A DNA stretch of 64,000 nt, taken from Paramecium pentaurelia. Taxonomy: Eukaryota > Ciliophora > Oligohymenophorea > Peniculida > Parameciidae. Below are positions 35,977 through 47,819 of this stretch, one piece after another. The position numbers and the translations under genes are program-made. The notes below the pieces were generated by a model. That model was given only the letters and a program-made list of their open reading frames with translations. It had not been told where the DNA came from and did no database searches. How positions within the stretch are numbered: the stretch's first letter is position 1; each line of letters opens with the position of its first letter. The DNA lies in the NCBI GenBank assembly GCA_905183005.1, contig CAJJDO010000039.1:439187-503186 (forward strand). Reading direction: 5' to 3'.

Positions 35977-36849
35977 TCATAGATTTGCTGCAATACTTAA
36001 TTTGTTGCATGTATCTTCTAATAGACTTAAAAGATGTTCTTCTGATTATTCTCTAATCAAAGTTATAAATACATAGATTACCTTGTTTTCTTTTCTTAAT
36101 CTAATTCTACTTTTACTCTATTAACGATATCTTTTAACATTTCAAAGATTGACTATTCACTTTCATCTCTATTTCTCTTTTCTACATTAATTAAATTACT
36201 TAATTTAACAAGTTCATCAGTGATTGATTTCATAACCTAATAATAGATTTTTAAATAAATACATTTTAATCTGATTCATCTCTTTCAGTAGCTTCATTTC
36301 TGATAGCATCTTATATTTTAGGTAAATCATTTTATAATCCTTAATGTATTCCTTCAATAGAATCAATTCTATTTGCTGTTTCTTTCTAAACTTCAGTTCT
36401 TAATAATGCTGTTTTATCTTCTAACAAACGTAATACTTTAGATTCTCCTTCTTTTCTAGCTTAATTTTCATTTTCAATTGCATTTTAGAATTTCTTTTCT
36501 AATGCTTAAACCTCTCTATTTTTAGTTTCATTAGCTTATTCTTTAGCTAATTTATCTTCTTCAACTTATTTTTGTAATTTTCCTAACTGATACTTATGAT
36601 TATATTATACTTAATCTCTAAGTCCATTAAGTTTAGTAAAGATTTATTCTTAAAATTCATTAAATGCATCTTCAGCTTATTAAATTCTTTGTTCAGCTTA
36701 TTCAAGTTTTTAGAATCTCTCATTTTCTACTCCAATTTAAATAGTTGATAATTTTTCTGATATCTTTTATATTCTTCCACTACTTGGAGATACTTATTAA
36801 TCTAGTATAGATAGTAGTTAATTTTACATAAAGATCTGGAATTATACAT
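35977..36849 (-). CDS. SF-assemblin (striated fibre protein)
   Basis: The 263-residue protein matches SF-assemblin and beta-giardin, which build the striated rootlet fibres at basal bodies. The N-terminus is short and Ser/Pro-rich (QQVSPSSGRIQKISEKLST). The rest is one long alpha-helical rod with a regular 29-residue-like pattern: GVENERFQKLEQAEQRIQQ, FNEFQEQIFTKLNGLRDQVQ, KETANRIDSIEGIHQGLQ. Three introns (26, 26 and 29 bp) leave exactly 264 codons. Length agrees with the family (about 260-280). Paramecium has many SF-assemblin genes for its kinetodesmal fibres, so this is an expected paralogue. Confidence 0.88.
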
Positions 36850-36907
36850 TGTTAATAAATTTTATTTATGATTAAACTATATATATATATATATATAAAT
36901 AAAAATG

Positions 36908-37843
36908 TCAATCTAATAAAAATTTTTAGTTTCTTTTAATACTACTTTAACCAATATCAAATTAAGAAATATCTGCAAAATCAGAATATGAACTATCTAG
37001 AAATTAATCTTCATTCTTTTAATTTGTAATTATACTATTTCTACTTGAAATCTAATTAATATTTTTGTAGATAAGTTCAATATCAATTCCTCTTGATTTT
37101 ACTGCTTTTACTAATTAAATTAATTTTTTTTCTTTCTCTGAAAGTGTCTCAATTTTTTATTACATTTATTATATTTGATTTTTTAATTGTAATTTTTCAT
37201 AATTATTCATTTATTATTTTTATGGTTAAATTTTTTGATATTATTCTTTTGATTATTTTATTTGTTCTAATTATATTTCATAATTTTTTATCCTTTCTTA
37301 TGCTTCTATATTTTATATTTATAATTCTAAACATAATAGATTATTATAATACCTTATTAATATTAATTTTCTTTTGCTTTTAATTCTAATTCATGAATTT
37401 TTTAAATCAATATTGCCTTATCCTTATTATAATGAATCTATTTAGTATTTTAATGATTATTAACAATATCTCTAATCATTTAAATTAATTATATTATCTA
37501 ATTTGATACTTCCTATTAATTTATGCATGTCCCTAATCCAACTATCAATTTTGAGAGTTATTAATTTAATTACTTAAAGCTCTTACTCTTTTCAAGATTG
37601 TCAATGACATTCCTGATTTATCTTATAAACTCTTTTTTTGAGGCCTCTTCCTTTAAATGAGCTTATTCATATAAATAACTTTAAACGGACATCATTTCTC
37701 CGCTAAACTTTAAAGTTGATTAAGTATTTAATCTACTCTTATATAACTCATACGCATACTTTATTAGGTTTCTTATCAGGTGTACTAAAGCTATTATTTA
37801 AATGTCTGTAATTATTATGTTTAGGAACAGATAATGATTTCAT
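36908..37843 (-). CDS. Coiled-coil protein, unknown
   Basis: The gene encodes 295 residues. After a Ser-rich start (MKSLSVPKHNNYRHLNNSF) come helices (EFIRQIRNVIDNLEKSKS), a long Gln/Lys/Glu coiled coil, then the more conserved-looking KKLIQLVKAVKSRGIDIELI and an acidic, Ser/Asp-rich end. Two introns, 22 and 26 bp, leave exactly 296 codons. The next gene upstream is the small one at 37968 on the other strand. Confidence 0.65.
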
Positions 37844-37967
37844 TTTACTTAACAATTTTTTATTTTTTATAATATTTTTTTTATTATTATTTACTTTATA
37901 TTATTATTATTCTTTATTATATATTTAATATTAGAGAAAAAGAAATATATTACAAAAGTAATATTTA

Positions 37968-38401
37968 ATGAACATAAAAAACCAGAGAAATAATATTATT
38001 TAAGTCCTTTTCCAAAAGATGTAATTGGATTAATTGCAACTAGTTATGTTCAAAAATTTTAAGGTGCATATACTTTAGAATTATAATAAAAATAATAGAG
38101 ATCTTTATAAGAGGAATTAATTTATAGGTATTTTAAAGGTAGAGCCCCTCCATATGAATTAAGTTAGGCTGATAAAGATGAATTATATAATTTTGAAGGA
38201 AATGAATATCATTTATGTGAAGATAGAGGATAGTAGTTCTTAAAGAAATATTTTCATACAGAAGTGATAAAATTTAATGAATGCATAGAAATTTGTGATA
38301 TTGAGAATGCTTCAAATTATAAGGGATTATTAATTCTAAAAAGATCTATGTGTAGAAGGAAATGTGAAGATAAATGGATATTACATTAAAGGAATACATG
38401 A
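37968..38401 (+). CDS. Small Cys-containing protein, unknown (136 residues)
   Basis: The ATG frame (MNIKNQRNNIIQVLFQK) is joined by a 23-bp intron, GTAATTG...AACTAG, to the main exon: YVQKFQGAYTLELQQKQQRS, RYFKGRAPPYELSQADKDEL, and a part with cysteines (ECIEICDIEN; SMCRRKCEDKW). Joined exons make 137 codons. The main exon frame is also open upstream but has no start codon there, which is why this intron was chosen. No family is recognised. Confidence 0.5.
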
Positions 38402-38560
38402 GAGAAGGTAAATTCCCAAAAATGGAAAAAATATTGAAAATGTGAGGTATATAAATATATTATATGAAGTGAAATCAAAATTAACATATTTTAATTTGTG
38501 AGTAATGAAGTTGATAAATTTTCGTGTATTTTTTTAAATAATTTAAATAATAATTAAAGA

Positions 38561-41500
38561 ATGGCATCTTAAATCTATGAACAATTAGTAGCAGCATATA
38601 CAAATACAGACAATTAAGTAAGAAATCAAGCAGAGAAATCTTTAGTAAATTCTATGTAGGAAAACTATTAGAATTTTTAGTTTATAGCTTAATTAGCAGA
38701 AAAACAAGATTAAAGTACTTATTTATTATTTAATTATAGTGTAGGAATAAGCTGCCAATTTATTGAATTCAGTTGTAATGAAAATATTAAATACAAATCC
38801 AAGTATTAAAAAATAATTGATATTAATTAGATTAATTAACAATATAACATGCTGAATCACTTATATCTGTATTAACATCATAAAACACTCCTTTAAAATA
38901 TAAATAATCTCTTATTTAATCATTAAGTTAAATTTCTAGAAAAAATAAAAGTATTATTCCAAAAATAATTTAGATGTAAAAATTGAAATTGAAAGAAAGA
39001 TGAAAGAATATTTATAAGGAGAATAATAATGGTAAATATAAACTGGAATATTATTCTTTAAAATTTTAGCAGATTCTGTTGAACTTTAGAATTTTTCAAA
39101 TTATGCTAATGTTATTACAACTAGTTATGAATGGATTACAGAATATTTTAATTAATTTGTTTAAATTATGGCAGTTTTATAAGAATAACCAAAAGATTTA
39201 TCAGATGAATTTAAAAATACTATGAAATATTTTGCATAATCAATCTAAGATTTATGTGACAAAATATAATAATAATCTAATATTTCAAGAGAATAAATAT
39301 TACCAATTTTAAATATTCTATTCTCATTAAATTCATTTTCTGGTTCATTAATTTTATTATTATAATATTCACCATAAATTGGAAAATAAATGTAAAATTC
39401 AATTATAATTAATACTGGTATATAGATATTTGATGATAAAATGAATGAAATTAAAAGTTATATACTAAAATCTTATATGATAATATTTTAAATATTACTT
39501 AATACACGTAATAAATCAGAAGTTAAAAAAGGACCATTTGGTCCCTATCTTAATCCAATCACTCAACTTTTACTATATTCCATACTTACTTATACAAATA
39601 GTGAAACAACTAATGTGATTCTAAAGTAATTCTAAAACAATATAATTATAGTAAACCATTTTTAAGAAATATAATAACATACATCCTTAAATTGTTAGCA
39701 AATCTTGGATCATAAACAGAATAATATCAAATATTCTCAGATTCTAAAGTCCCTTTAATAACAGATGTTATATATCCTTATTTAATAACATCCTAATAAG
39801 AATATTAAAAAATGAATGAAGAACCAGAAGAATTTGTAAATCTGGCACTTGATACTGTTGATAAATAAGAATCTGATATTCCTAAAACAGCAGCAGCATA
39901 ATTATTAGAAACTTTATGTGATCATATTGATGGATCTACAACATTCTTAGCTAATTTAGCTGTTATTATAACATAAAATGCAATTAATAATTTATCATCT
40001 AAACCTGTTTCACTTAATGAATAATAATAAACATTCATTTAAGCAATATCAGATAAGTAATATTATTGAAATAATGTATTTAGAAAATTATTTACTGAAT
40101 ATAATGCAGTTGATAGAATTGAAAGTAGTTTAATTGTATTAACAATAATGAGTTATTTAATTTAAAAGAGATTTGATATAGTTAGTATGATGGAATAATT
40201 ATTAACTGAAAATTTAATATTTTTCTAAAATATTCAACATCAAATAATAAAAGTTAGATTTTCATTATTTTTTGGTTACTATTGTGATAATCTATTCAAA
40301 AAAGATATTTAATCATAAAGTATGTTAATGTATTTATCAATTTTAATTAATTTTGTTTAACCAAAAGAACCAGTTGTATTGTATTAATCAATAGATGCAT
40401 TAAAAGATGTATTTGAAGATGATGAATTAAAAACAAAAACAAAAGGATTAGTTGCTGTTGTATTTCCTTCATTATGCAATGGTTTAACATTTAGTATTTA
40501 TGAAAGACATTTTGAAATGATAATAAATCTTTTAAAGAGATATCCATAAGTATTTTAATAAAATGAAAATTTATTAATTGGATTAATGTAAATTTTAGTA
40601 TAAAGAATAATTTAAGAATAAGAATTAATTAATAATGGAGATTCTTAAAGACATATATATTTAAATAGATGTTGGAATATTATTAGATCATTAGCAGATT
40701 AAAATGAATATACAAATTTATTAGTAACATTAGAATAAAGCATTACATAATTATATTAAATGTTAGCAATTTGTTAAAAAATAGATTTTGATGAAGATTT
40801 AATTTTATTCATCTCTTTATGTATATAAAAATTGTCATCTGTAACAGCTTTATAAATGTAAGTATTACCTCATTTTATGAATGTTATTTAAAAATAAAAT
40901 TGTAGATTAGGAAATTTATATGAAACACTTAATTATTATATTCATTATGGTAGAAATCATTTTATTGATGAATAATATTAATAAATATTTTTCAATTTAG
41001 CATTTTAACATTTACATTCTGATCAATCTTTTGAAGATATAGAATAAGCTGAAGGAGCATTACTTATTTAATTAGGAATATAAGAACTTAATTAAGATTT
41101 AAAAAAAAATATTTTAGAATAAATATTAAATTAAACTGTTACTATGATATCTAAAAAAGAACTTACAGGTCTATTAAGATCAAGAATAACTGGAATTATT
41201 TTAAGTGCACTTTATTCTGTTCCTGAATTAACTTGTGAAATATTATCAGGAATGTTTTTAGCTGTCTATAATTAAGTACTTGATACTTAATATTCACCTG
41301 GTTATGATATTAAATTGTTTGTAATTACAATGTCATCTTTAATTAATAAATAACATAATTTATTAACACCTAAATTAATTACAACTATTGTTAATAATTT
41401 ATTTTAATAAGAAAAATTTGAAAAAGAGACTGAATTAAAAAAATTGAATAGGTTATTTTATATTTTAATATTAGTTCTTTTGATGGAGAAGATTTTGATG

Positions 41501-41846
41501 AAGAAGATGATGATGATGAAGACTTTAATGATTAAGATGACATTAGTGAAGCTTAATAATAAATAGAATAATTTTTAAGTCCTATTGTAAAAGTTGATGA
41601 ATATTCAGTATTTAAAAATACTCTATTTACAATTAAATAATAGTAATATATTTTTAATTATTAGATATGTTACTGGTATTGAACAACTTAAAAAAGAATT
41701 AGATAATTAAATTGTTGCTAAACTTAATGAGTTAATGTCTTTTGTTAGAATAAGTACAAATGATGGTATTCAACCTACAAGAAAAGTAAATCTTATTTTT
41801 TATCATTTAGCTTATTAAAGCATAAAGAAGAAAGAAGAATAATTGA
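38561..41846 (+). CDS. Importin-beta family karyopherin, importin-9-like
   Basis: This is a nuclear transport receptor of 1,037 residues built from helical HEAT repeats. It starts MASQIYEQLVAAY and has the importin N-terminal pattern of repeat helices (VRNQAEKSLVNSMQENYQNF). A middle marker, NEEPEEFVNLALD followed by AAAQLLETLCDH, resembles the EPEEFV...ISAQDLL block of importin-9. Near the end is an acidic loop (EDFDEEDDDDEDFNDQDD) and then VDEYSVFKNTLFTI, as in importins 7, 8 and 9. Seven introns of 22-28 bp leave exactly 1,038 codons; importin-9 is normally near 1,040. The choice of importin-9 over 7/8 is tentative. Its likely cargoes are ribosomal proteins and histones, from the family. 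Confidence 0.8.
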
Positions 41847-41912
41847 TTATCTATATATATATATATATATATTATTAATATATATCTTTCTAATTTATAA
41901 TATGATTAAATC

Positions 41913-43487
41913 TCAATATTAGATATTTTTATCAGAATAAAATTCCAATTTCTAATTTGCAATAAGTGCTATTACTTTTCCATCATTTGATGAATATACT
42001 TAATCACTTTTTACTTAAATCTATTATATTTTTTTAATTCCCTCTTTCTATTCTATTTAATAAATTGTTGTTTCCTTTGATCTACCTGATGAAACTGCTA
42101 AAACTTTCCCTTTTTTACTATAACCTACTTAAAATGAGGTAAGTATTGACACACATTTTTCATCATAACTATCATTAGGTGAATATATATATGAATTCAT
42201 ATTATTATCTTTTAAAATTGCAATCAAATTTAAATCTTATATAAAAGTAATAAAATTAACCTCTTATGATTGATCTATTATTGTATTTTTTAATTTCCAT
42301 TAACTATTTTAATATTAATATACATATATTTAACAATCTGAGCTACCTGCTGCTAAATAAGAATCATCATTATTAAAACTCACACATAAAAATTACTTTT
42401 TACTTTAATTTAAAACTTAAGCCTTTTCCCATTTATAAAATTCTCTTTTCCATAAATGTATTTAATTAGAAACAGCAGCTAATACATTACCTTTATTATT
42501 CAATTATAAACCTATGATACCACTAGATTAACCATCTAATACTTAAGATTTTTTCCATTCTTATGGTTCCAATTTCCAATATATTATAGTATTATCTTGA
42601 CTTCCTGTAAAGAAAGAATCATCCCAAGTTGAAAAACAAATAGATTTTACATCACCAGAATGACAATTTTCTAAATCTTATATTTTTGAGATTTAATTAT
42701 TCTCATATTTCCAAATCTAAACATAACAATTATTATTCTTTAATTTTGAACTACCTACAACAAATAGATTATTTTCTTTATTAAATTTTATATCATAAAT
42801 TTTTGATTATTCTAATTAAGCCTCAGCTATTTTCATAAATCGATCTCCTTCTACTATTTATTGTTCTTTAATTTATAACAAATTATCAAATTTTGGATAA
42901 ATTATTTATGTATTTTTTAAATCTTATTATACTTAATCAATGTTGACTAACTTTAATTAATCTTATAATTTATTTATTTTCCCTCTTAATTGCTCAAGTT
43001 TACTAAAATATTAAATAGAATTATTTTCTTATAATACTAATTCTTCACTATTTTATTTTATTAAATAACTGACTTATTCTGCCATCTTAATCAATTCTTT
43101 TTTATCACATTATTATTTTTTTTGTAAACAAACTTCTATAGAATCATTAGCTTTTATGGCTTAATTTTGTATAATTAATTCATATAATTATTAATGCTCT
43201 AATTCTAATTAATTATAATATGCTTATATCTAATTTAATTGATTCTTAACAAAAGCAAATAATTCCTTATCTTATTTCAATATTCCATTTTATTCATTTT
43301 ATGATTATTAAACAGAGACTGCAAATTCAAATATACCTTCAATACTATGCAAATTTTATTGTAGTTACAAATTACATCGATGACAATATAATCTTTTCTC
43401 TTCAGGAAGCCCTGTTGTTAAATTTATTAGACTAATTGAGCATTTTTAATGATTTTGGCAATTTAATCTAGGAGCAATGAAACTCAT
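41913..43487 (-). CDS. WD40-repeat protein with zinc-binding N-terminus and coiled coil
   Basis: An intron-less frame of 525 codons encodes 524 residues. The N-terminus has CQNHQKC and YCHRCN, a probable zinc site. A coiled coil follows (QLELEHQQLYELIIQNQ; YFSKLEQLRGKINKLQDQL). The C-terminal propeller is clear: CHSGDVKSICFSTWDDSFFT then GSQDNTIIYWKL; LAAGSSDCQIYVYQ. It is a paralogue in layout of the gene at 32554-34221, 8 kb away on the same strand. It converges on the importin gene with 66 bp between stops. Confidence 0.8.
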
Positions 43488-43607
43488 TGTTTAAGATTTT
43501 TATATTTTTAAATTAATATACTAAATCAAGATTAATGAATAATTTATATATAAATAATCACTCATTATCAAAAAAAAATTTAATGCTATTTCAAATTCTC
43601 TATGATT

Positions 43608-43761
43608 TCAAAAGCATAACTTAAATTAAATAATTTAACAGACATTATATTCTTCAAATTCTCTAAATCCAAAATATTTCATTAACTTACTTATTATAAT
43701 AGAATAATTTTAAGTTAAGCATCATTTTATTTATTATTCGTGATTTCCTAAAAATATCCAT
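43608..43761 (-). CDS. Possible small protein (41 residues)
   Basis: An ATG opens MDIFRKSRIINKMMLNLKLF, then a 28-bp intron (GTAAGTT...ATTTAG) leads to EFEEYNVCQIIQFKLCF and TGA. The count is exactly 42 codons. Another reading would carry on through a second intron into the WD40 gene downstream. Support is weak. Confidence 0.25.
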
Positions 43762-43806
43762 ATTTTTCAATATGTTAATATTATATTTATTGTAATCAAT
43801 TTTGAA

Positions 43807-43959
43807 ATGAGGCTTTAATCTAAAATCTTAGAGAAATAAGTTATTCAAAAAAAAAAATATTAGAAAAATATGCTTTTTAAAGAAATCAAAACTTATAGAA
43901 TATAAATAAATTAATTAAAAATCAAGTATTATAACATCAAGAAATTATGTTTAATTTGA
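43807..43959 (+). CDS. Possible small Lys-rich protein (50 residues)
   Basis: An uninterrupted frame from ATG to TGA reads MRLQSKILEKQVIQKKK and on. It is basic and featureless. In this AT-rich DNA such a length can arise by chance. Confidence 0.2.
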
Positions 43960-44127
43960 TTATTATATAATAAATAGTATGAACTTCATTTTGAGTCATC
44001 TTTAATTAGATTTTAATGTATCTTTACATTTGCTGCTTTATTTATTCATAAAACTATAAATTAAGTCCAAAAAAAGTTCTAATAATCTAAATACAATCTG
44101 ATCAATTATCATTTAATAATAATATTA

Positions 44128-44371
44128 TCAGAATTAAATTATATAGCCAATTAATAATTCATAAATATACATAATTATGATATAAATATTTCTACTTAAA
44201 CTGTCATATTTTCTTTGATAAATTTTATAATCTAGATTGCATTCATCCCTAAACAAGAGATCATAACTATTTTATTTAAGATAATGATTTTAGTGAGTGA
44301 AATAAAAGTGCTGCTTTTTTAACAAGTATTTGTACTAAATGGTTATATATTTGTCTTATAGATTAAAGCAT
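44128..44371 (-). CDS. Possible small protein (74 residues)
   Basis: The frame reads MLQSIRQIYNHLVQILVKK, then LLFHSLKSLSQIKQ. A short intron of 19 bp (GTTATGA...GTTTAG) joins it to DECNLDYKIYQRKYDSLSRN before TGA. The joined exons make 75 codons. The second exon looks like genuine coding sequence, but the intron is at the lower size limit for this genome. Confidence 0.4.
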
Positions 44372-44503
44372 TTTTATTCTCTTAAATTAACAATTAAAAT
44401 TATATAATAAAGTAGTTTATAGAAAAATTGTGACTATGCTTGATTCAAAAAGGTTAATAATTTATAATGATTCTTTTTGATTATGAATTAGTTGAACATT
44501 TAC

Positions 44504-45417
44504 TCAAACATTTATTAAATTATTTTAACCATTGTATTCATTCTAATCACTGACTTTCCATTCATCATCTACAATAAATTTGAATTAATGATTTCCTGTT
44601 GGTATATTTACTTCAATTTCAAATCTTAGGAATTAAGATAACATGTACCTATTGTCTTTTTATAGTAATTCAATTTTATCTATCCAATTTAACCAGCTAC
44701 CAGTTAAGAATACCTTACTACCTCCTTAAGACCTATGATAAAGTAAATTAAAAGTACCATACAAATTTATATTGAGAATATTATATCTAATTTTAATTCT
44801 ATTTTATATAAGTGAATATTTATACTTTTACTTCAATTTATATAATTTCTTATTCATATTTTTATAATCTTAATTTTTCAACCTCTTATTTTTATATAAA
44901 TTTTTAATGTTCTTATTGTTAATCTCTTTATTATTAAATGTATTATTGTCCTCTAATTCTCTCTAATTCAATCTACACACTTTATTCATCATTTTATTCT
45001 GATTTAATTGGTAGATTTTCTTTTAATGATTATTTTCCAAAATACAAAACAGCATCATCATATTACTAAAAATATTATTTTATTAACCTGTTATTTAATT
45101 TTTGATAATTCTTCCTTTGCTAATTGTCCTTATTTAATAAGAGCATCTTTATCAAGTTCATTTAAAATTTGAATAGTATTTTAATTATTCTCATACTAAA
45201 ATTAGTCCTACTTATTTTAGATATTCAAAATCAAAGCTTCTAGTAATAGATAATATAGATACCTTAAGATTCTATTTTTATTATTTTATCTAATTCATTT
45301 AAACTAGCTGGAGTATAGATTATGTGATTTTCATCTGCAATATTATACTTTATTTTATAAATTAAATACTTAGGGCTATTAGGATCTCTCTTTTTTTCTA
45401 AGACACAAATTACCCAT
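44504..45417 (-). CDS. AMPK-beta-like protein: MGN start and C-terminal CBM48 domain
   Basis: The 265-residue protein begins MGNLCLRKKERS, an N-myristoylation signal with a Cys, as in AMPK beta subunits. A charged, Gln-rich helical middle follows (QIELERIRGQQYIQQQR). The last 75 residues form a carbohydrate-binding module of family 48: YKFVWSQGGSKVFLTGSWLN, then FEIEVNIPTGNHQFKFIVDD and EWKVSDQNEYNGQNNLINV. The Trp and Lys positions of the glycogen site are partly kept (GSWLNW, HQFKFIVD). Five introns (22, 23, 22, 25 and 24 bp) leave exactly 266 codons. True AMPK beta has an ASC domain after the CBM48; none is here, so it may not join an AMPK trimer. Confidence 0.75.
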
Positions 45418-45638
45418 TAAAATAAATTATAAATATATATTATCAACAAACTATGGTTGTAGGCTTAATATTTCAGATAACCTAATATGGTTTTATTAAT
45501 TAATTAAATTAACTTTGTACTTTTTATTATATATTTATAACTTGTACAAATTTTTAGTGAAAAATACACATTTTATTTTACGATTATAATTTCTTAATAT
45601 TTAAATAATTTTATTAATAATTGAATTTGAATTTGAAA

Positions 45639-45854
45639 ATGAACTCAAAATAGTTAAAATTTTAAATAGAAGTTGAAAATCCAAACAAGGAGAATGAATG
45701 TTATTAAGATGGACATAGATTTAATAAATAAAGAATTAGTCGTATTCCTCTAACAGATATTACTGATATATTATATCCTAAAAGAACAGAAATGAAATCA
45801 TCACCTCTTAAATGGGTTCAATTAAAGTTCTCCTCCACTATTTAATTGAGATGA
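45639..45854 (+). CDS. Small protein, unknown (71 residues)
   Basis: An open frame of 72 codons reads MNSKQLKFQIEVENPNKENE, then FNKQRISRIPLTDITDILYP and KSSPLKWVQLKF to TGA. Composition is like neighbouring genes. A 24-bp intron near the end is possible and would shorten it slightly. It converges on the VWA gene, with stops 79 bp apart. Confidence 0.5.
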
Positions 45855-45933
45855 TAACATTGAAATAATACCTTTAAATCATTATACATATCTTTCTTTA
45901 ACAAAATATAATTGTTTATATGATGATGAAGAT

Positions 45934-47429
45934 TCAATCATTATAATCGACATCTGGCAATAGTTCTCTGATGATCATATCACTAACTTTAAAATCCATT
46001 TCTTTAGCATTAGACAAATCAGTTTCTTCATAATTAGTAAATTTTTCTTTAAATAACTTTTTCATTTTGTCCAATATATTTGTTTTATTGACATTTATCA
46101 ATCGATAATGAATTTCTCTAATGTTGATTACATGAGTAACTTTATCAAGATTTACACCAGATCTATATATATATATGTTAAATAATACGGAACACCATTA
46201 GGCCATTGTGAATGTTAATCAGTAAATTCTTTACCATGGGGAGGAGCATCAGCAACATGAAAAATGTATCTTAATGAAGGTGTTCTAGTGGGATCTCTCC
46301 ATTCAATCTTTTTTGCTGCATCATACAATCCATCTAAGACAGCTTCTGGTGCATCTCCTCCTCCATAAGCATCTTGTTAATCTATAAATTTAATAATTTC
46401 ATCTTCTCCACATAAATCTTATATCTTAGTTATATATGAAACATCTTAAGGAGGATGATCTCTATAACATACAAATCCAAATTTAACACTAATGTCTTCA
46501 TTTTAAGCTTTATTTTTAATATTTTTAATAATTTCTTTTACAGTATTCTATATTATTTTATAAATAATTACTTTTGTTTAAGTTAAATATTAAGACATAG
46601 AGGAGGTAGTATCTACACAAAATACGACATCAACTATCCCAGCTGCAGCTTTGCTTTCAGTTCTTCTAGGTAATTTTACAGAATCTGTTTATTTTTATTC
46701 TTATTATTCCTTTTATTATTCTTTTTTTCCACTTTTTTCTTTTTTTTCATTTTTCTTATCTGTTTTTTCAACAGGCTTATTATCACTTTTATCATTTCCT
46801 AATTTATCTGATTTTTCAATATCTTTTTTCTCAGATTTATCTAAAACTTTTTTTTCACTTTTATCTTTATTTTTTTTTTCAGATTTTTCTTCTACTTTTT
46901 TTTCACTTTTACTAACTTCTTTTTCATTTTTCTTTTCCACAACTTATGGTTTTTTGTCATCTTTAGAAGTATTAGCTTTAACTGGAGTTTTTTTAGTTGT
47001 ACTTTTTTTAACAGGACTTTTTTTTGGAGTACTTTTTTTTTTACTTATAATTTTTTTTTAAACAGGTTTGACTTTTTAATTTGTTTCTTTATTATTTTTA
47101 ACAACTTAGACTTCATCTTATTATTTTTATTTTGTATCATCTTTAATTGTCTATTTTTCTTCTTTTTAATTTGAATTCTTTTTAGGCTCATTCTTATCTA
47201 TTTCGTTAATTAATTTCTTTTATTTCACCTCTTATGTCTACTTAGTAATCTTTTTTTATTATACACCTAAGTATTATAAGAGTTATTTACCATTACTTTT
47301 ACTTCTAGTCTAACCTAATTTCTCATGTACAATATTCTCATTATCTTTTATTAAAGCCTATATAGTTCTCGTTCTTCGAATTGGAGCTTTTTTAGTATCT
47401 TATTTCTTAGGAGCAGCTTTCTTGACCAT
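45934..47429 (-). CDS. VWA-domain protein with histone-H1-like basic N-terminus
   Basis: The protein has 489 residues in two very different halves. The first 240 residues are Lys-rich with Pro, Ala, Ser and Thr (MVKKAAPKKQDTKKAP; STPKKSPVKKSTTKKTPVK) and then repeat SEKK-type units, much like linker-histone tails. The second half is a von Willebrand factor A domain: AAGIVDVVFCVDTTSSMSQ, with the metal-site motif as DTTSS, then KFGFVCYRDHPPQDVS, GGGDAPEAVLDGL and YIFHVADAPPHG. These match VWA proteins related to alpha-kinase VwkA of Dictyostelium, but no alpha-kinase domain follows. One 26-bp intron leaves 490 codons. An open frame on the other strand at 46651-47061 is its shadow. Confidence 0.8.
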
Positions 47430-47819
47430 TATGAATTTTAATCAATTTTATAATTATTAATAATTTCTCAATCTTCCAGAAAAGTATTATAAAATCTAAT
47501 TAAAATTAATCATATTTCATGAATCTATTCATATATTTACTTTTTATCTAATGTATAAATTTATAAATTATTATTAATCATAGAATAAAACATTAATAGT
47601 TTGAATAATCTCTATAAAAAATTAAAGAAAATATGATAATTTTTATTATATTATAAAATATTCTAATTTAATAAAATGATTACAATTAAAAATTCTTAAT
47701 CATTTTGAAGATATAAATATTTTATAGATTTTAGATTCATTAACTTAGTTCTATTTTTATAAATAAATTATTTATATATTTATTTTCTAATAATTAATAT
47801 ATTTAGTTTTAATTTATTA
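47430..47819. other. Intergenic AT-rich region
   Basis: About 390 bp lie between divergent starts. A 58-codon frame begins at 47431, only 1 bp from the opposite start codon, which makes it unlikely to be a gene. It presumably holds promoters. Confidence 0.55.

Noticed and set aside
37834..37970. Start codon at 37834 for the gene ending at 38401
   Set aside because: It overlaps the start of the opposite gene and is in the wrong frame; the ATG at 37968 with a 23-bp intron gives an exact frame.
46651..47061. Hydrophobic Ser/Phe-rich frame on the plus strand, membrane-like
   Set aside because: It is antisense to the Lys/Ser/Glu-rich repeats of the VWA protein, which have a proper start and continue into the VWA domain.
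47431..47607. 58-residue plus-strand frame starting MNFNQFYNYQQ
   Set aside because: Its start is 1 bp from the opposite VWA start codon, leaving no room for a leader or promoter, and it has no recognisable feature.
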